From a bacterium (GTDB lineage Bacteria > UBP6 > UBA1177), in contig JAGCXM010000014.1 of assembly GCA_017961325.1 (NCBI GenBank), positions 1 to 64,000 on the forward strand: a stretch of 64,000 nt of DNA, read 5' to 3'. The notes below the pieces were generated by a model. That model saw nothing but the letters and a program-made list of their open reading frames with translations. It was not told the origin of the DNA and ran no database searches. Position 1 is the stretch's first letter. Every line of letters begins with the position of its first letter. Below are positions 54,840 through 64,000 of the stretch, piece after piece. The translations under genes and the position numbers were made by a program.

Positions 54840-54867
54840 ATTATACGCAAAACCGCACAAAATGCAA
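54840..54867 (-). promoter_or_regulatory. Internal promoter ahead of rplV
   Basis: Minus strand: -35 TTGCAT (54867-54862), a 16-base spacer, perfect -10 TATAAT (54845-54840). It lies in the 72-base gap between rpsS and rplV, the largest gap in the super-operon. Overlapping it is a weak hairpin (GCGGT 54856-54852 and ACCGC 54835-54831) followed by a T-rich run, which could attenuate read-through. Confidence 0.55.
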
Positions 54868-54871
54868 GAAA

Positions 54872-55141
54872 TTATTTCTTGCTACCACCGGAATGTGCCC
54901 TGAAAGTTCTTGTCGGAGAAAACTCACCGAGTTTGAAACCGACCATATCTTCAGTAACAAAAACCGGAATAAACTTCTGTCCGTTGTAAACGGAAAAAGT
55001 CAAACCAACCATTTCGGGGATAATGGTTGAACGCCTTGACCAAGTTTTTATCGGTTTTTTATCTCCGCTGTCAATAGCCTTTACAACCTTGTTCCACACA
55101 TGGGAATCAACGAACGGACCTTTTTTAATTGAACGAGGCAC
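54872..55141 (-). CDS. rpsS: Ribosomal protein S19
   Basis: 89 residues from a GTG start (55141) after [18 protein letters not shown] and GHKLGEF-like [15 protein letters not shown] are diagnostic. It binds in the 30S head next to S13. Confidence 0.98.
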   Translation of the reverse strand: MPRSIKKGPFVDSHVWNKVVKAIDSGDKKPIKTWSRRSTIIPEMVGLTFSVYNGQKFIPVFVTEDMVGFKLGEFSPTRTFRAHSGGSKK

Positions 55142-55165
55142 TGTAACCCTCCATAAAAATTACTA

Positions 55166-55996
55166 CTATTTTCCTCTTCTTCTGATTCTGAACTTTTCAG
55201 TTCTCTTATTGCTGCGGGTACGGAAACCTTTTGTCGGCTGTCCCCAAGGAGAAACAGGATGACGTCCGCCCGAAGTCTTTCCTTCACCGCCGCCGTGCGG
55301 GTGATCAACAGGGTTCATTACGACACCGCGGTTATGCGGTCTCTTTCCTGCCCATCTTTTCTTGCCGGCTTTACCTTCCTTAACGTTGGAAATTTCCTGG
55401 TTTCCGACCGTTCCGATGGTAGCTCTGCACTCAAGATGGATTATTCTGATTTCGCCCGAAGGCATTCTGACCGTAGCGTGATCGCCTTCCTTACCGAGAA
55501 CCTGAACACCGCTGGCAGCAGCTCTTGCGATCTGACCGCCTTTTCCGATCTTAAGTTCTACGTTGTGGATAAAGGTACCTACCGGAATGAAACGGATTTT
55601 CATCGAGTTTCCCGGTTTGATATCGGCTTCTTTTTCGCCTGCAGAAACGATAACGTCATTGACCATCAGCTTATCCGGCGCGATGATATATCTTTTTTCG
55701 CCGTCGTTGTAGAAAACAAGCGCGATTCTGGCGTTTCTGTTCGGATCGTATTCGATCGCAGCAACTTTTCCTGGAACGTCAAATTTGTTTCTTTTGAAAT
55801 CAATGATACGGTACATGTTTTTGTTACCGCCGCCTCTGAAACGGGATGTGATTCTTCCCGTATTGTTGCGGCCGCCGGATTTTCTGATCGGTTCGATCAG
55901 AGATTTCTCGGGTTTCGACTTCGTGATCTCAGCGAAATCGCTGCCGGTCATGTTTCTGCGACCGTTTGAAGTCGGTTTGAAAATTTTGATACCCAT
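55166..55996 (-). CDS. rplB: Ribosomal protein L2
   Basis: 276 residues. [18 protein letters not shown] and the C-terminal [14 protein letters not shown] are diagnostic; the His in HPHGGG is linked to peptidyl-transferase function. Normal length. Confidence 0.99.
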   Translation of the reverse strand: MGIKIFKPTSNGRRNMTGSDFAEITKSKPEKSLIEPIRKSGGRNNTGRITSRFRGGGNKNMYRIIDFKRNKFDVPGKVAAIEYDPNRNARIALVFYNDGEKRYIIAPDKLMVNDVIVSAGEKEADIKPGNSMKIRFIPVGTFIHNVELKIGKGGQIARAAASGVQVLGKEGDHATVRMPSGEIRIIHLECRATIGTVGNQEISNVKEGKAGKKRWAGKRPHNRGVVMNPVDHPHGGGEGKTSGGRHPVSPWGQPTKGFRTRSNKRTEKFRIRRRGK

Positions 55997-56025
55997 AATT
56001 TACTCCGAAACCTTAAAAATTGTTA

Positions 56026-56328
56026 TTAAACACCTTCGACGAGATTGATTTTATCGCCGTCTTTAAGTCTGATGTAAGCCTTTTTCCAAGTCGATCTTCT
56101 GCCGATGTTGCGTCCTACTCTTTTAACTTTTCCTGCCGTGATGACAGTATTTACACTGACAACCTTGACACCGAAAAGAGCTTCGACAGCTTCTTTGATC
56201 TCTTCTTTCGTCGAGTCGAACTTTACTTCGAAAGCATAGCCTTCTTTCGCGTCACCGCTGGTAAGAGCGGAAGATTTTTCGGTCAGAAGCGGACGTTTGA
56301 TAATGTCAAAATATTTTTCCTTTTTCAT
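56026..56328 (-). CDS. rplW: Ribosomal protein L23
   Basis: 100 residues. IIKRPLLTEKSS and KEAVEALFGVKVVSVNT are typical. It forms the trigger-factor and SRP docking site at the tunnel exit. Confidence 0.98.
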   Translation of the reverse strand: MKKEKYFDIIKRPLLTEKSSALTSGDAKEGYAFEVKFDSTKEEIKEAVEALFGVKVVSVNTVITAGKVKRVGRNIGRRSTWKKAYIRLKDGDKINLVEGV

Positions 56329-56331
56329 CGT

Positions 56332-57015
56332 CTACTCTCCGTCTTTTGTTTCGCTGACTCTTTTTCTTCTCGGATTGAGCCTGTTCTGAAGAAGTTCGTC
56401 AACATATTTTACAGAATCTTCGGTGAAAACGACATTCTTATACGCGATAAGGTCGTAAAGATTGATGACATCCTGCGGCAGGAAGGAGAACTCCGGAAGA
56501 TTTCTCATGCTGAAGTAGAAATTTTCCTCGTTGTCGCCTGCGATGATGACAGCTTCCGAGAAATTCCATGTTCCTTTAAGAAGTGCAACGGCGTCTTTCG
56601 TCTTGATCTTGTCGAAATCGAAATTTTTGATTACGAAAAGATTGCCCGAACGAAGTCTGTCGGAAAGAACGGCTGCAACAGCTGCAGTTCTCTTTCTAAG
56701 CGGAACATTGTAGCCGTAGCTTCTCGGCTGCGGTCCGAAAGCGGGAGCACCGCCTCTGAGCGTGGATGAACGCATCGTTCCTCTTCTTGCTCTGCCCGTT
56801 CCTTTCTGTTTCCACGGTTTTGAGTTTCCGCCGGAAATCGTAGCGTATGTTTTTGTAGCATGTGTGCCCTGGCGGACAGCAGCAAGCTGCATTTTTACAA
56901 CTTCGGAAACGAGAACATTCTCTTTTCCGTTGGATTCTACGTTGAAAACTCTGTCGCTGAGTTCAACTTCACCGATTTTTGCTTTTGTCTTATCGAACAA
57001 ATCAACTTTAGGCAT
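56332..57015 (-). CDS. rplD: Ribosomal protein L4
   Basis: 227 residues; start ATG 57015 fixed by GGAGGC. KPWKQKGTGRARRG is the extended loop that reaches the exit tunnel. About 20 residues longer than E. coli L4, with a basic C-terminal tail (NPRRKRVSETKDGE). In E. coli L4 represses the S10 operon. Confidence 0.97.
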   Translation of the reverse strand: MPKVDLFDKTKAKIGEVELSDRVFNVESNGKENVLVSEVVKMQLAAVRQGTHATKTYATISGGNSKPWKQKGTGRARRGTMRSSTLRGGAPAFGPQPRSYGYNVPLRKRTAAVAAVLSDRLRSGNLFVIKNFDFDKIKTKDAVALLKGTWNFSEAVIIAGDNEENFYFSMRNLPEFSFLPQDVINLYDLIAYKNVVFTEDSVKYVDELLQNRLNPRRKRVSETKDGE

Positions 57016-57025
57016 CTCCGCCTCC

Positions 57026-57646
57026 CTACTTTTTAATGTAAACAATGCTGCCTACGGAACCGGGAACGGCACCCTTGACAACGATTGTATTGTCAGCCGG
57101 AACAACTCGGATAACTTCGAGATTTTTCACGGTGACCTGTTCATTACCGTAACGACCAGGCATGTGTTTGCCTTTCCAGATCTTTCCAGGATTTACGTTC
57201 TGACCGACAGAACCTGTTCTTCTGTGAAATTTCGATCCGTGAGTCGTTCTTCCGCCGCCGAAGCTCCATCTCTTGACGACGCCTGCGAATCCTCTACCTT
57301 TCGTAAAACCGGTAACTCTGATTTTTTCACCGGCTTTGAACATCGTTACATTGAGTTCCGAGCCGAGTTCATAGTTGCCGAGTTCAGAATCGGTGACTCT
57401 GAATTCCTTGAGCTTTCCGAAAACGCCGCAGCCAGCCTTTTTGAAGTGACCTGCAGCAGGTCTTTTAACGTTCTTTTCTTTCTTTTCAAAACCGACCTGA
57501 ATAGCGGTATAACCGTCTTTTCCGGTCTCTTTCTTTTGAATTACAAAGCAAGGACCAGCTTCAATTACGGTTACGGGAACAACCACACCGTCTTCCTTGA
57601 AGATCTGAGTCATGCCGATTTTTCTTCCTATGAGTCCAGCAGTCAT
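57026..57646 (-). CDS. rplC: Ribosomal protein L3
   Basis: 206 residues. GLIGRKIGMTQIFKEDG at the start and GKHMPGRYGNEQVTVKN near the end are diagnostic. Helps shape the peptidyl transferase centre. Confidence 0.98.
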   Translation of the reverse strand: MTAGLIGRKIGMTQIFKEDGVVVPVTVIEAGPCFVIQKKETGKDGYTAIQVGFEKKEKNVKRPAAGHFKKAGCGVFGKLKEFRVTDSELGNYELGSELNVTMFKAGEKIRVTGFTKGRGFAGVVKRWSFGGGRTTHGSKFHRRTGSVGQNVNPGKIWKGKHMPGRYGNEQVTVKNLEVIRVVPADNTIVVKGAVPGSVGSIVYIKK

Positions 57647-57687
57647 AGTTACCCTCTCTGCTTCATGACAAAGTTAAAAAAACACCC

Positions 57688-57996
57688 TTAATAAGTTTTA
57701 ATTTCAATTTCCACACCAGCGGACAGATCGGTCTTCATAAGTTCGTCCATCGTCTGGTTTGTAGGATTGAGTATGTCGAGTATCCTTCTGTGGATTCTCA
57801 TCTCAAACTGCTCGCGCGACTTCTTGTCTACGTGCGGAGAACGAAGCACGCAGTATTTGTGGATTTTTGTCGGAAGCGGTATAGGACCGGCGATTCTCGC
57901 ACCGCTGCGAGATACGGTCTCTATGATTTCCCCAACGGATTGATCAAGTATCTTGTGATCAAATGCCTTTAATTTGATTCTGATCTTGTCACTCAC
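57688..57996 (-). CDS. rpsJ: Ribosomal protein S10
   Basis: 102 residues from a GTG start (57996) after [24 protein letters not shown] and [15 protein letters not shown] are diagnostic. Also a transcription antitermination factor (NusE) in bacteria. Confidence 0.98.
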   Translation of the reverse strand: MSDKIRIKLKAFDHKILDQSVGEIIETVSRSGARIAGPIPLPTKIHKYCVLRSPHVDKKSREQFEMRIHRRILDILNPTNQTMDELMKTDLSAGVEIEIKTY

Positions 57997-58008
57997 TTCA
58001 ACACCTCT

Positions 58009-58107
58009 TTAAAAATTATTCATCAATATTTCACCGGCATCAACCGTTTTGCCGCCATCTTTGATTAAGACTTTGGCCATCTCTTTATTAAATCTAGCTT
58101 CTGCCAT
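58009..58107 (-). CDS. Small 32-codon frame in the tuf position
   Basis: A short frame encoding 32 residues (starts MAEARFNKEMAKV, ends ILMNNF). It has a strong ribosome binding site (GGGAGGG five bases upstream) and lies 14 bases after fusA, with its stop 12 bases before rpsJ. The peptide has no EF-Tu GHVDHGK motif, so it is not the start of a broken tuf. It is rich in Lys, Ala and Asp/Glu and not hydrophobic. It may be a real small protein or a coupling leader for rpsJ. No homolog recognised. Confidence 0.5.
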   Translation of the reverse strand: MAEARFNKEMAKVLIKDGGKTVDAGEILMNNF

Positions 58108-58121
58108 TTTTCCCTCCCTTG

Positions 58122-60206
58122 TCAGAAAGTTATACCGAATTTCTGTTTCTTAACATTATCCGGAATCTCTCTGTAGTGGGAAAATTCCATAGTAAACGTT
58201 CCTCTCCCCTGCGTCTGTGATCTGAGGCTCGTCATGTAACCGAACATTTCGGCAAGCGGAACTTCGACGTTGATTATTCTGATTCCGCCCGCAGCATCTT
58301 CAAAGCCGATGATTTCGGATCTCTTCGCCTGAAGGTTGCCCATGACATCACCTAAATACTGTTCCGGAACATTGATTTCGACTTTCATGACAGGTTCAAG
58401 GATCTTCGGACTCGATTTTTCCTCAGCATCTCTAAAACAGTTGAGCGCCGCGACCTTGAATGCCATTTCAGAAGAATCGACTTCGTGAAAGGAGCCGTCA
58501 ACCAAAGCCACATGGACATCAACCACCGGAAAACCGTATCTTCCTCCGAAAGATGCAGTCTGGACGCCTTTTTCTATCGCGCCGACGAACAGCTTCGGAA
58601 TGATCCCGCCCTTTGTCCGATCTTCGAAAACAATGCCTGAACCAGCTTCAAGCGGCTCGAACTCCATGACAACGTGTGCATACTGCCCTTTGCCGCCTGT
58701 CTGCTTTACAAGCCTGTGTTCCATTCTGACAGGTTTCGAGAAAGTTTCTCTGTAACTTACCATCGGATTTCCGACATGAGCGTCAACCTTGAATTCCCTG
58801 CGGAGTCTTTCGACCAGGACTTCAAGGTGAAGTTCACCCATTCCGGAAATGATAATCTGACCAGTTTCGGTATCTGCATTAACTCTGAAACTAGGATCTT
58901 CTTTGGCAAGCTTCTCAAGCGAGAGAGCAAGCCTCTCTTCGTCGGCTTTGGTCTTCGGTTCGATAGCGATGCTGATGACAGGCTCCGGGAAAGTTATCTT
59001 CTCGAAAAGGAACGCATCGTGCTTTGAGCAGAGCGTCGAACCCGTCGTAGCATACTTGAGACCGACTATCGCACCGATGTTGCCGGCGGAAATGGAATCA
59101 ACGTCCTCTCTCTTGTTGGCATGCATTCTCAGAAGTCTGCCAATACGCTCGACTTTGTCGGAAAGAGGATTGTAGTACTGCTGGCCTACCTGAAGTTCGC
59201 CGCAGTAAACGCGGACGAAACTGAGCTCGCCGACGTAAGGATCGGACATTATCTTGAAAATCAAAGCACCCGGGAAAGAGTCCGTCGGTTTGACGAACTT
59301 TTCCGACTCGTCTTTGACGGAAGTGACTTTTATCGGAGGAACATCGATCGGAGATGGCAGGTAGTCGACAACGGCGTCAAGCAGAAGCTGAACGCCTTTG
59401 TTTTTAAAGGAACTGCCGCAAAGAACAGGGAAAATCGAATTGCTGATGACGGCCTTGCGAAGAGCGGCACGGACTTTCGCAGGCTCTATCGGCGCACCTT
59501 CGAGGAAGAGAGCCATAATCTCTTCATCATAGTCCGAAAGAGCTTCAAAAAGTTTTTCGCGGCACTTTTCAACCGTCTCGCGGTATTCTTCGGGAACCGA
59601 CTGCTCTTCTCTGAAAACCGCTCCCAGAACATCGCTGTCGTAGTAGCGCGTCGTCATGCTGATGATGTCGATGATCCCGCAGAACGAATCTTCTTTTCCG
59701 ACCGGAACCTGCACAGCAACCGCATTTGCACCCAGTTTCGTCTTCATCATTTCGATGACGTGGAAGAAATCGGCACCAGTGCGGTCCATTTTGTTTACGA
59801 ATGCAAGTCTCGGAACTTTGTATTTGTCTGCCTGTCTCCAGACCGTTTCGGATTGAGGCTCGACACCGCTTACCGCGCAGAAAACGGCAACAGCACCGTC
59901 GAGAACTCTGAGCGAACGTTCGACTTCGATAGTGAAATCGACGTGTCCCGGAGTATCGATGATGTTGATTCTCTTTTCACGCCAGTAACAGGTCGTCGCA
60001 GCAGACGTAATCGTGATGCCTCTTTCCTGCTCCTGATCCATCCAGTCCATAACCGCCGTTCCCTCGTGGACTTCGCCCATTTTGCGGGAAACGCCCGTAT
60101 AGAAAAGTATTCTCTCGGTGGTAGTCGTCTTACCGGCATCGATGTGCGCCATGATACCGATATTGCGGATATCTTCGAGAGCTATGTGCTTTTCAGCTGC
60201 GGACAT
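58122..60206 (-). CDS. fusA: Elongation factor G
   Basis: 694 residues, the normal length. The GTPase motifs are AHIDAGKTT (G1), DTPGH (G3) and NKMD (G4). It drives translocation of tRNA and mRNA on the ribosome. GGAGG lies 11 bases upstream. tuf, which normally follows in the str operon, is missing. Confidence 0.99.
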   Translation of the reverse strand: MSAAEKHIALEDIRNIGIMAHIDAGKTTTTERILFYTGVSRKMGEVHEGTAVMDWMDQEQERGITITSAATTCYWREKRINIIDTPGHVDFTIEVERSLRVLDGAVAVFCAVSGVEPQSETVWRQADKYKVPRLAFVNKMDRTGADFFHVIEMMKTKLGANAVAVQVPVGKEDSFCGIIDIISMTTRYYDSDVLGAVFREEQSVPEEYRETVEKCREKLFEALSDYDEEIMALFLEGAPIEPAKVRAALRKAVISNSIFPVLCGSSFKNKGVQLLLDAVVDYLPSPIDVPPIKVTSVKDESEKFVKPTDSFPGALIFKIMSDPYVGELSFVRVYCGELQVGQQYYNPLSDKVERIGRLLRMHANKREDVDSISAGNIGAIVGLKYATTGSTLCSKHDAFLFEKITFPEPVISIAIEPKTKADEERLALSLEKLAKEDPSFRVNADTETGQIIISGMGELHLEVLVERLRREFKVDAHVGNPMVSYRETFSKPVRMEHRLVKQTGGKGQYAHVVMEFEPLEAGSGIVFEDRTKGGIIPKLFVGAIEKGVQTASFGGRYGFPVVDVHVALVDGSFHEVDSSEMAFKVAALNCFRDAEEKSSPKILEPVMKVEINVPEQYLGDVMGNLQAKRSEIIGFEDAAGGIRIINVEVPLAEMFGYMTSLRSQTQGRGTFTMEFSHYREIPDNVKKQKFGITF

Positions 60207-60224
60207 GGAACTGGAAACCTCCGA

Positions 60225-60695
60225 TTACCACTTGAAATGTGCGAAAGCCTTGTTGGCTTCTGCCATTTTGTGTGTATCTTCTTTTCTCTTGAAAGAGTTG
60301 CCTCTTTTGTTGAAAGCGTCGTCTATCTCGCCTGCAAGTTTGGCTGCCATGCCTTTCTCGCTTCTTTTGCGGGAGAACATGATCATCCACTTCATGCCGA
60401 TAGCCTGACTGTTTTCAAGAGAAATCTCGGTCGGAACCTGATAGGTTGCGCCGCCGATTCTTGTCGATTTAACCATAACCTGCGGTCTGATGTTGTCGAG
60501 AGCGGCCTTGAAAATGTCGACCGGATTCTCCTTCTTGTTCTGGGCAGCTGTTTCAATAGCGTCATAAACTATTGTTTCTGCTACACTTTTTTTACCGCGA
60601 AGCATGATTTTGTTGATGAATTTCTGAAGAAGGACATCTCCGTATTTCGGATCAGCCGATACTTCTCTTTTTGAAACGCATTTTCTTCTTGGCAT
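60225..60695 (-). CDS. rpsG: Ribosomal protein S7
   Basis: 156 residues. MPRRKCVSKREVSADPKY and RRIGGATYQVP-like TRIGGATYQVPTEI are diagnostic. Starts assembly of the 30S head. Confidence 0.99.
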   Translation of the reverse strand: MPRRKCVSKREVSADPKYGDVLLQKFINKIMLRGKKSVAETIVYDAIETAAQNKKENPVDIFKAALDNIRPQVMVKSTRIGGATYQVPTEISLENSQAIGMKWMIMFSRKRSEKGMAAKLAGEIDDAFNKRGNSFKRKEDTHKMAEANKAFAHFKW

Positions 60696-60711
60696 TACTC
60701 AACTCCCTTAA

Positions 60712-61083
<372 letters not shown>

Positions 61084-61127
61084 TTCTAAACTACTCCTAA
61101 TATTACCATTACCAAAAAACCGCAGGC

Positions 61128-61155
61128 ATTGTATGGAGGGATGCCCCGTTGTCAA
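61128..61155 (-). promoter_or_regulatory. Main promoter of the str-S10-spc-alpha super-operon
   Basis: Minus strand: perfect -35 TTGACA (61155-61150), a 16-base spacer, -10 TACAAT (61133-61128), with A/T-rich DNA upstream that may act as an UP element. Transcription would start about 37 bases before the rpsL ATG. Confidence 0.8.
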
Positions 61156-61269
61156 AAATTTGGCGTTTTTTTGCCTTAATATATTGATTTCACTCGTTTT
61201 TTATAAATAGCAAGTTTTTTTGATTTTTTCTTTTTTTGTATTTTTTGACATTTTGACAGCCGGCTGAAA

Positions 61270-61719
61270 CTAAAACACAACGGATACTTTTTTTGACATC
61301 AGAACGGCATTTTCGGAAGGATTTCTGTAGTAGTTCTTTCTAACGCCGTTTTCAACAAAACCGAACTTTCCATAACAATTAAGTGCGGGCAGATTCGATT
61401 CCCTCACTTCAAGAAAAATCTGCGCGATTCCGTTTTTTTCACACCAGCCGAAAACTTCGGTCATAAGCTCCGAACCGATTCCGTTTCTTCTCAGATTTTC
61501 AGAAACTGCGACTTCAAGTATCTCAGCTTCGTCCAAAACAGTTGAAAGGATCAGAAATCCGACGGCTTTTTCTTCATGAAAAGCAGCAAAAACTTTATGA
61601 TCCGCGTTCTTATTTATGATATCTTCTATAAATAAGGAAGTTTCCCCGTGGAAATCAGCATCTCCAAGAGCGGAAATCTCCGCCGCGAATTTTGAAAGCA
61701 AACCGAAATCGAGCAGCAT
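61270..61719 (-). CDS. rimI: Ribosomal-protein alanine N-acetyltransferase RimI-like
   Basis: 149 residues of the GNAT family. EAEILEVAVSENLRRNGIG is the acetyl-CoA-binding region and EVRESNLPALNCYGKFGF matches RimI closely. It acetylates the N-terminal Ala of S18 in known systems. Its ATG follows directly after the stop of the upstream unknown gene. RimI is often near tsaB, but no tsa gene is present. Confidence 0.92.
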   Translation of the reverse strand: MLLDFGLLSKFAAEISALGDADFHGETSLFIEDIINKNADHKVFAAFHEEKAVGFLILSTVLDEAEILEVAVSENLRRNGIGSELMTEVFGWCEKNGIAQIFLEVRESNLPALNCYGKFGFVENGVRKNYYRNPSENAVLMSKKVSVVF

Positions 61720-62664
61720 CTACTCAGCCGTTTTCCTTTTTCTGCCTCTTCTTTTAGGCTCTTCGCCGGCAGTTTCAGCAGAAGATGTTTTCTCCTCATC
61801 GAAAAGCGAACCCTGGGTATCTTCCGTCCGCACGGTTTTAGCACTTTCCCTTTTCGGCTCGGTTTCCGGGTCCGGTTTGATTCCGGGTTTCTCTTCCGGA
61901 ACGATTTCGGGTCCGGCGGCTTTTTCGATTCTGGCTTCGCCCGGTTCGACGACGTCCTTGATTTTTACGACTTTGTACGTTTTCTGCGGAACGAGAACTT
62001 TTTCGGGAATTATCGCGCTGTCGCCGTTCGAAGCGTTCTCGAACCACGACTCGAAATCGACGAGCCCGTCACCGGACACTACGCTGCCGCTGTATTTTTC
62101 CTTGAAAGCGGCAACGGTCTCCTCCAGTTTCTCCTTTTCTTCGCCGAGCGGAACAAGTTCAGACACGATTCTGACCTCGTAGTTTCCCGGATAAACGCGG
62201 TCGACTCTGTCGATATCGACTTCGCCCAGATCGTTTTTGCCGACGACTTCAGTCGTTCCGTCAAGATACATCACGAAATAAACCATCTCTTTCCTCCATC
62301 TCAAAGATTTTATGAAATTCTTTCCAGTTCTTTCACTGAAAACTCCGCAGATCACGTTGTATCTGCAGAAAGCCGAATGCGCGCTGCACTCTGACGACGC
62401 CTGTTTTTTCTTCGGGCAGTAGAGCTGTGCCAGTTTTCTTCTTTTCGCAAGCGACTTGTTGAGTTCGATGATTTTCATATTCAGCGGACTTCCCCGAAGT
62501 TCTATCCACTCCGGGAAAAACGCCGTAAAAAGCTGCGGCTTCACCGGACAGAATTCTCTCGCACATGAAATGCACTGCGAAAGGTGGACTTTCGTGCCGT
62601 TCATCAGACCGAGAGCTTCCGGCTCTTCGCATACCGTCCAGCTGTTATTCAGAAAATTCGCCAT
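61720..62664 (-). CDS. Unknown cysteine-rich protein with basic tail
   Basis: 314 residues, no family recognised. The first 110 residues hold several cysteines (CISCAREFC, YCPKKK, then CSAHSAFCRYNVIC) that could bind a metal or iron-sulfur cluster. The middle has an alpha/beta patch with a DYVxxVYPG-like DRVDRVYPGNYEVR. The final 90 residues are Pro/Glu/Lys-rich and probably disordered, ending RRGRKRKTAE. It is coupled to rimI (stop and start abut). Confidence 0.6.
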   Translation of the reverse strand: MANFLNNSWTVCEEPEALGLMNGTKVHLSQCISCAREFCPVKPQLFTAFFPEWIELRGSPLNMKIIELNKSLAKRRKLAQLYCPKKKQASSECSAHSAFCRYNVICGVFSERTGKNFIKSLRWRKEMVYFVMYLDGTTEVVGKNDLGEVDIDRVDRVYPGNYEVRIVSELVPLGEEKEKLEETVAAFKEKYSGSVVSGDGLVDFESWFENASNGDSAIIPEKVLVPQKTYKVVKIKDVVEPGEARIEKAAGPEIVPEEKPGIKPDPETEPKRESAKTVRTEDTQGSLFDEEKTSSAETAGEEPKRRGRKRKTAE

Positions 62665-62691
62665 TTCCGACTCAAAAAAAACAACCGCATG

Positions 62692-62719
62692 AGTTTAGCG
62701 CCGGCGATTTCAATTTCAA
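62692..62719 (-). promoter_or_regulatory. Promoter of the unknown gene-rimI operon
   Basis: Minus strand: -35 TTGAAA (62719-62714), a 16-base spacer, -10 TAAACT (62697-62692), about 28 bases before ATG 62664. Confidence 0.45.
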
Positions 62720-62745
62720 GAGATTTCGATTTTTTAAAATATCTT

Positions 62746-62773
62746 TTGACAAAAAATATCTACGAAGTAAAAT
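62746..62773 (+). promoter_or_regulatory. Promoter of the right-edge exported protein
   Basis: -35 TTGACA (62746-62751), a 16-base spacer, -10 TAAAAT (62768-62773), 54 bases before ATG 62827. It sits back to back with the leftward promoter at 62692-62719. Confidence 0.6.
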
Positions 62774-62826
62774 ATTCGGCATTTTTTGCGTGTTTTTTAA
62801 AAATTTTTTCAGTTTGAGGTGATTTA

Positions 62827-64000
62827 ATGAGAAAAAAACTGATTTTTATTGTTCTTCTCGCACTTCTTCTGCCGTTTGCCGTAGCGGCGAAGGAAATCGG
62901 TCCCAACGTATCGAAATACCGCGGTCAGGAATTGAAATGGGAAGACGGTGCTTACGGTTATCACGTAATGTTCAAATCGCTCCTTGACAACAAACAACCC
63001 GAACCGCAGGGCTACGAAAACAACCCGCAGGGCGACACCTGCAAATCTTCGAGCACATACACTCTCGACATGTCCCACATTCCGGGAGACGCCATCGTTG
63101 AAGACGCATTCCTTATCTGGACGGCAGCCCAGCCGATTGCAAAAAAAGACGACATAACGGATAAAGAGGTAACCCTATCTTTCGTTTCCAGCCTCAGCAA
63201 CAACAGCATTGCAAAAAACATCACTGGAAAAAAGGCCTACAAAATTTCTGAAGCAGGAACTGTCGATTTTGAATTCGATGCATTCATCGACACGGAAAAT
63301 CCTGACAAAAGATGGTATACATACCGCGTAAAAGTTACTGATTTTTTCAAAGAAATCCAGGAACAGGCGAGAGCTGCCGCCAATGCCGGCGAAGCGATTT
63401 ACGACGGTTATTCCCTTCTCGGAGACTATACGCTTGCAGGACTTGAATGCAGCGAAGATTCCGTATACAAAGATCGTACCGACATGGTTGCCGACTGGTC
63501 GATAGTTCTCATCTATTCGTCAGTTGAAATCAGCCCGAAGAAAATTTACATGTATGACGGCTTCAAATCATACTGGCACGAACGCAGTGAAATCAATGTA
63601 ACCGGATTCGTATTTCCCATAAAACCCGAAATCAGAGTAACCCTCGCAAGTCACGAAGGCGACCCCGGACTCTGGGATCTCACTCATGACCCCATCATTC
63701 CGGAAGGCATTGAAGTTCTGGGAGAACCGATTGTTCCGGATCAATGGCTGCTCCTCAGCAACGAATGCAACCCGGCTGCTTTCGGTACGAACGGATTTGT
63801 AAATCTCGATTACACGGAAATATTCAACTCCATCTCTTCGGTTTACGGTTATCAGGATTCCATACCGACCTGCATCGGTGGCACACCGCCAGTTTTCAAT
63901 ACCGAAGAAATAGAATACGGTATCGAGGTCGACACATTCCTCATGGATGCTTCCGCCGATGACAAATTCGCAGACCATTTCCACAAAGGCGGTCAGAAAA
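62827..64000 (+). CDS. Exported protein, partial at the right edge
   Basis: 391 codons are open from ATG 62827 to the window end with no stop, so the gene continues beyond it. GAGGTGA precedes the ATG. A signal peptide ends near FAVAA (residue 21). Phrases such as DAFLIWTAAQP, then ADWSIVLIYSS and IYMYDGFKSYW, recall the repeated beta-sandwich domains of DUF3344-like surface proteins, but the match is by eye. Probably a secreted or surface-exposed protein of diderm bacteria. Confidence 0.7.
   Translation, partial: MRKKLIFIVLLALLLPFAVAAKEIGPNVSKYRGQELKWEDGAYGYHVMFKSLLDNKQPEPQGYENNPQGDTCKSSSTYTLDMSHIPGDAIVEDAFLIWTAAQPIAKKDDITDKEVTLSFVSSLSNNSIAKNITGKKAYKISEAGTVDFEFDAFIDTENPDKRWYTYRVKVTDFFKEIQEQARAAANAGEAIYDGYSLLGDYTLAGLECSEDSVYKDRTDMVADWSIVLIYSSVEISPKKIYMYDGFKSYWHERSEINVTGFVFPIKPEIRVTLASHEGDPGLWDLTHDPIIPEGIEVLGEPIVPDQWLLLSNECNPAAFGTNGFVNLDYTEIFNSISSVYGYQDSIPTCIGGTPPVFNTEEIEYGIEVDTFLMDASADDKFADHFHKGGQK

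Noticed and set aside
58009-58107. Idea that this is the broken start of tuf
   Set aside because: The peptide has no GHVDHGK or other EF-Tu sequence, so it is kept as a separate small frame.
59121-60674. 517-codon plus-strand frame over fusA and rpsG
   Set aside because: Antisense to two unmistakable genes; codon bias of those genes creates the long frame.
61253-61268. Palindrome CAGCCGGCTG after rimI as a terminator
   Set aside because: No loop is left if fully paired and no T-run follows on the proper strand.

Overview
The window looks like the chromosome of an anaerobic, two-membrane (Gram-negative type) bacterium of moderate GC. The signs are a lipid A enzyme (LpxA), outer-membrane beta-barrels ending in an aromatic residue, several lipoproteins with a lipobox, a cysteine-rich exported subtilase with a DNNCDG-type motif, an FHA/sigma-54 activator, and a large radical-type acyl-CoA dehydratase activase. 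Together these resemble deltaproteobacterial or myxobacterial-like anaerobes. That placement is inference only: no rRNA gene is present to test it.

Layout. 1-15.8 kb, mostly plus strand: a membrane TPR protein and leuS; a leftward PatB-like aminotransferase plus DUF3737 pair; an exported barrel; a fused iron-sulfur/FAD oxidoreductase with its DAO-type partner; a TM2 protein; an FHA-sigma54 ATPase; an RNA methyltransferase-like protein; a Nudix hydrolase; an exported MORN protein. 15.8-33.7 kb, all leftward: a lipoprotein/outer-membrane pair, the subtilase, a YchJ protein, an acyl carrier protein, an orphan GspE/PilB ATPase with an endonuclease/exonuclease/phosphatase-like lipoprotein, murG-mraY, and the activase. 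33.7-37.8 kb: an AT-rich patch holding a truncated DUF4143 fragment, an unrecognised two-gene module (a TIR/DUF4062-like protein followed by a DUF2971 protein) and a lone lpxA. 37.8-44.4 kb: recB-recD and rsmA-panB. 44.4-61.1 kb: one continuous leftward str-S10-spc-alpha ribosomal super-operon from rpsL to rplQ, with a strong promoter at one end and a textbook terminator at the other. It lacks tuf, rpmD, adk and map, and a 32-codon reading frame with a strong ribosome binding site sits where tuf is usually found. 61.3-64 kb: rimI with an unknown cysteine-rich protein, and a divergent exported protein running off the right edge.

The best candidate for something undescribed is the AT-rich two-gene module at 34.1-36.6 kb, which has the look of a biological-conflict (anti-phage) cassette. 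Other points of interest are a MurG fused to a HEAT-like repeat region, the small tuf-replacing frame, frequent TTG starts in ribosomal genes, and a striking preference for 16-base promoter spacers (18 of the 18 promoter candidates listed, although I favoured that spacing once I had noticed it).

No tRNA, rRNA, CRISPR array, insertion sequence, phage gene or riboswitch was recognised.
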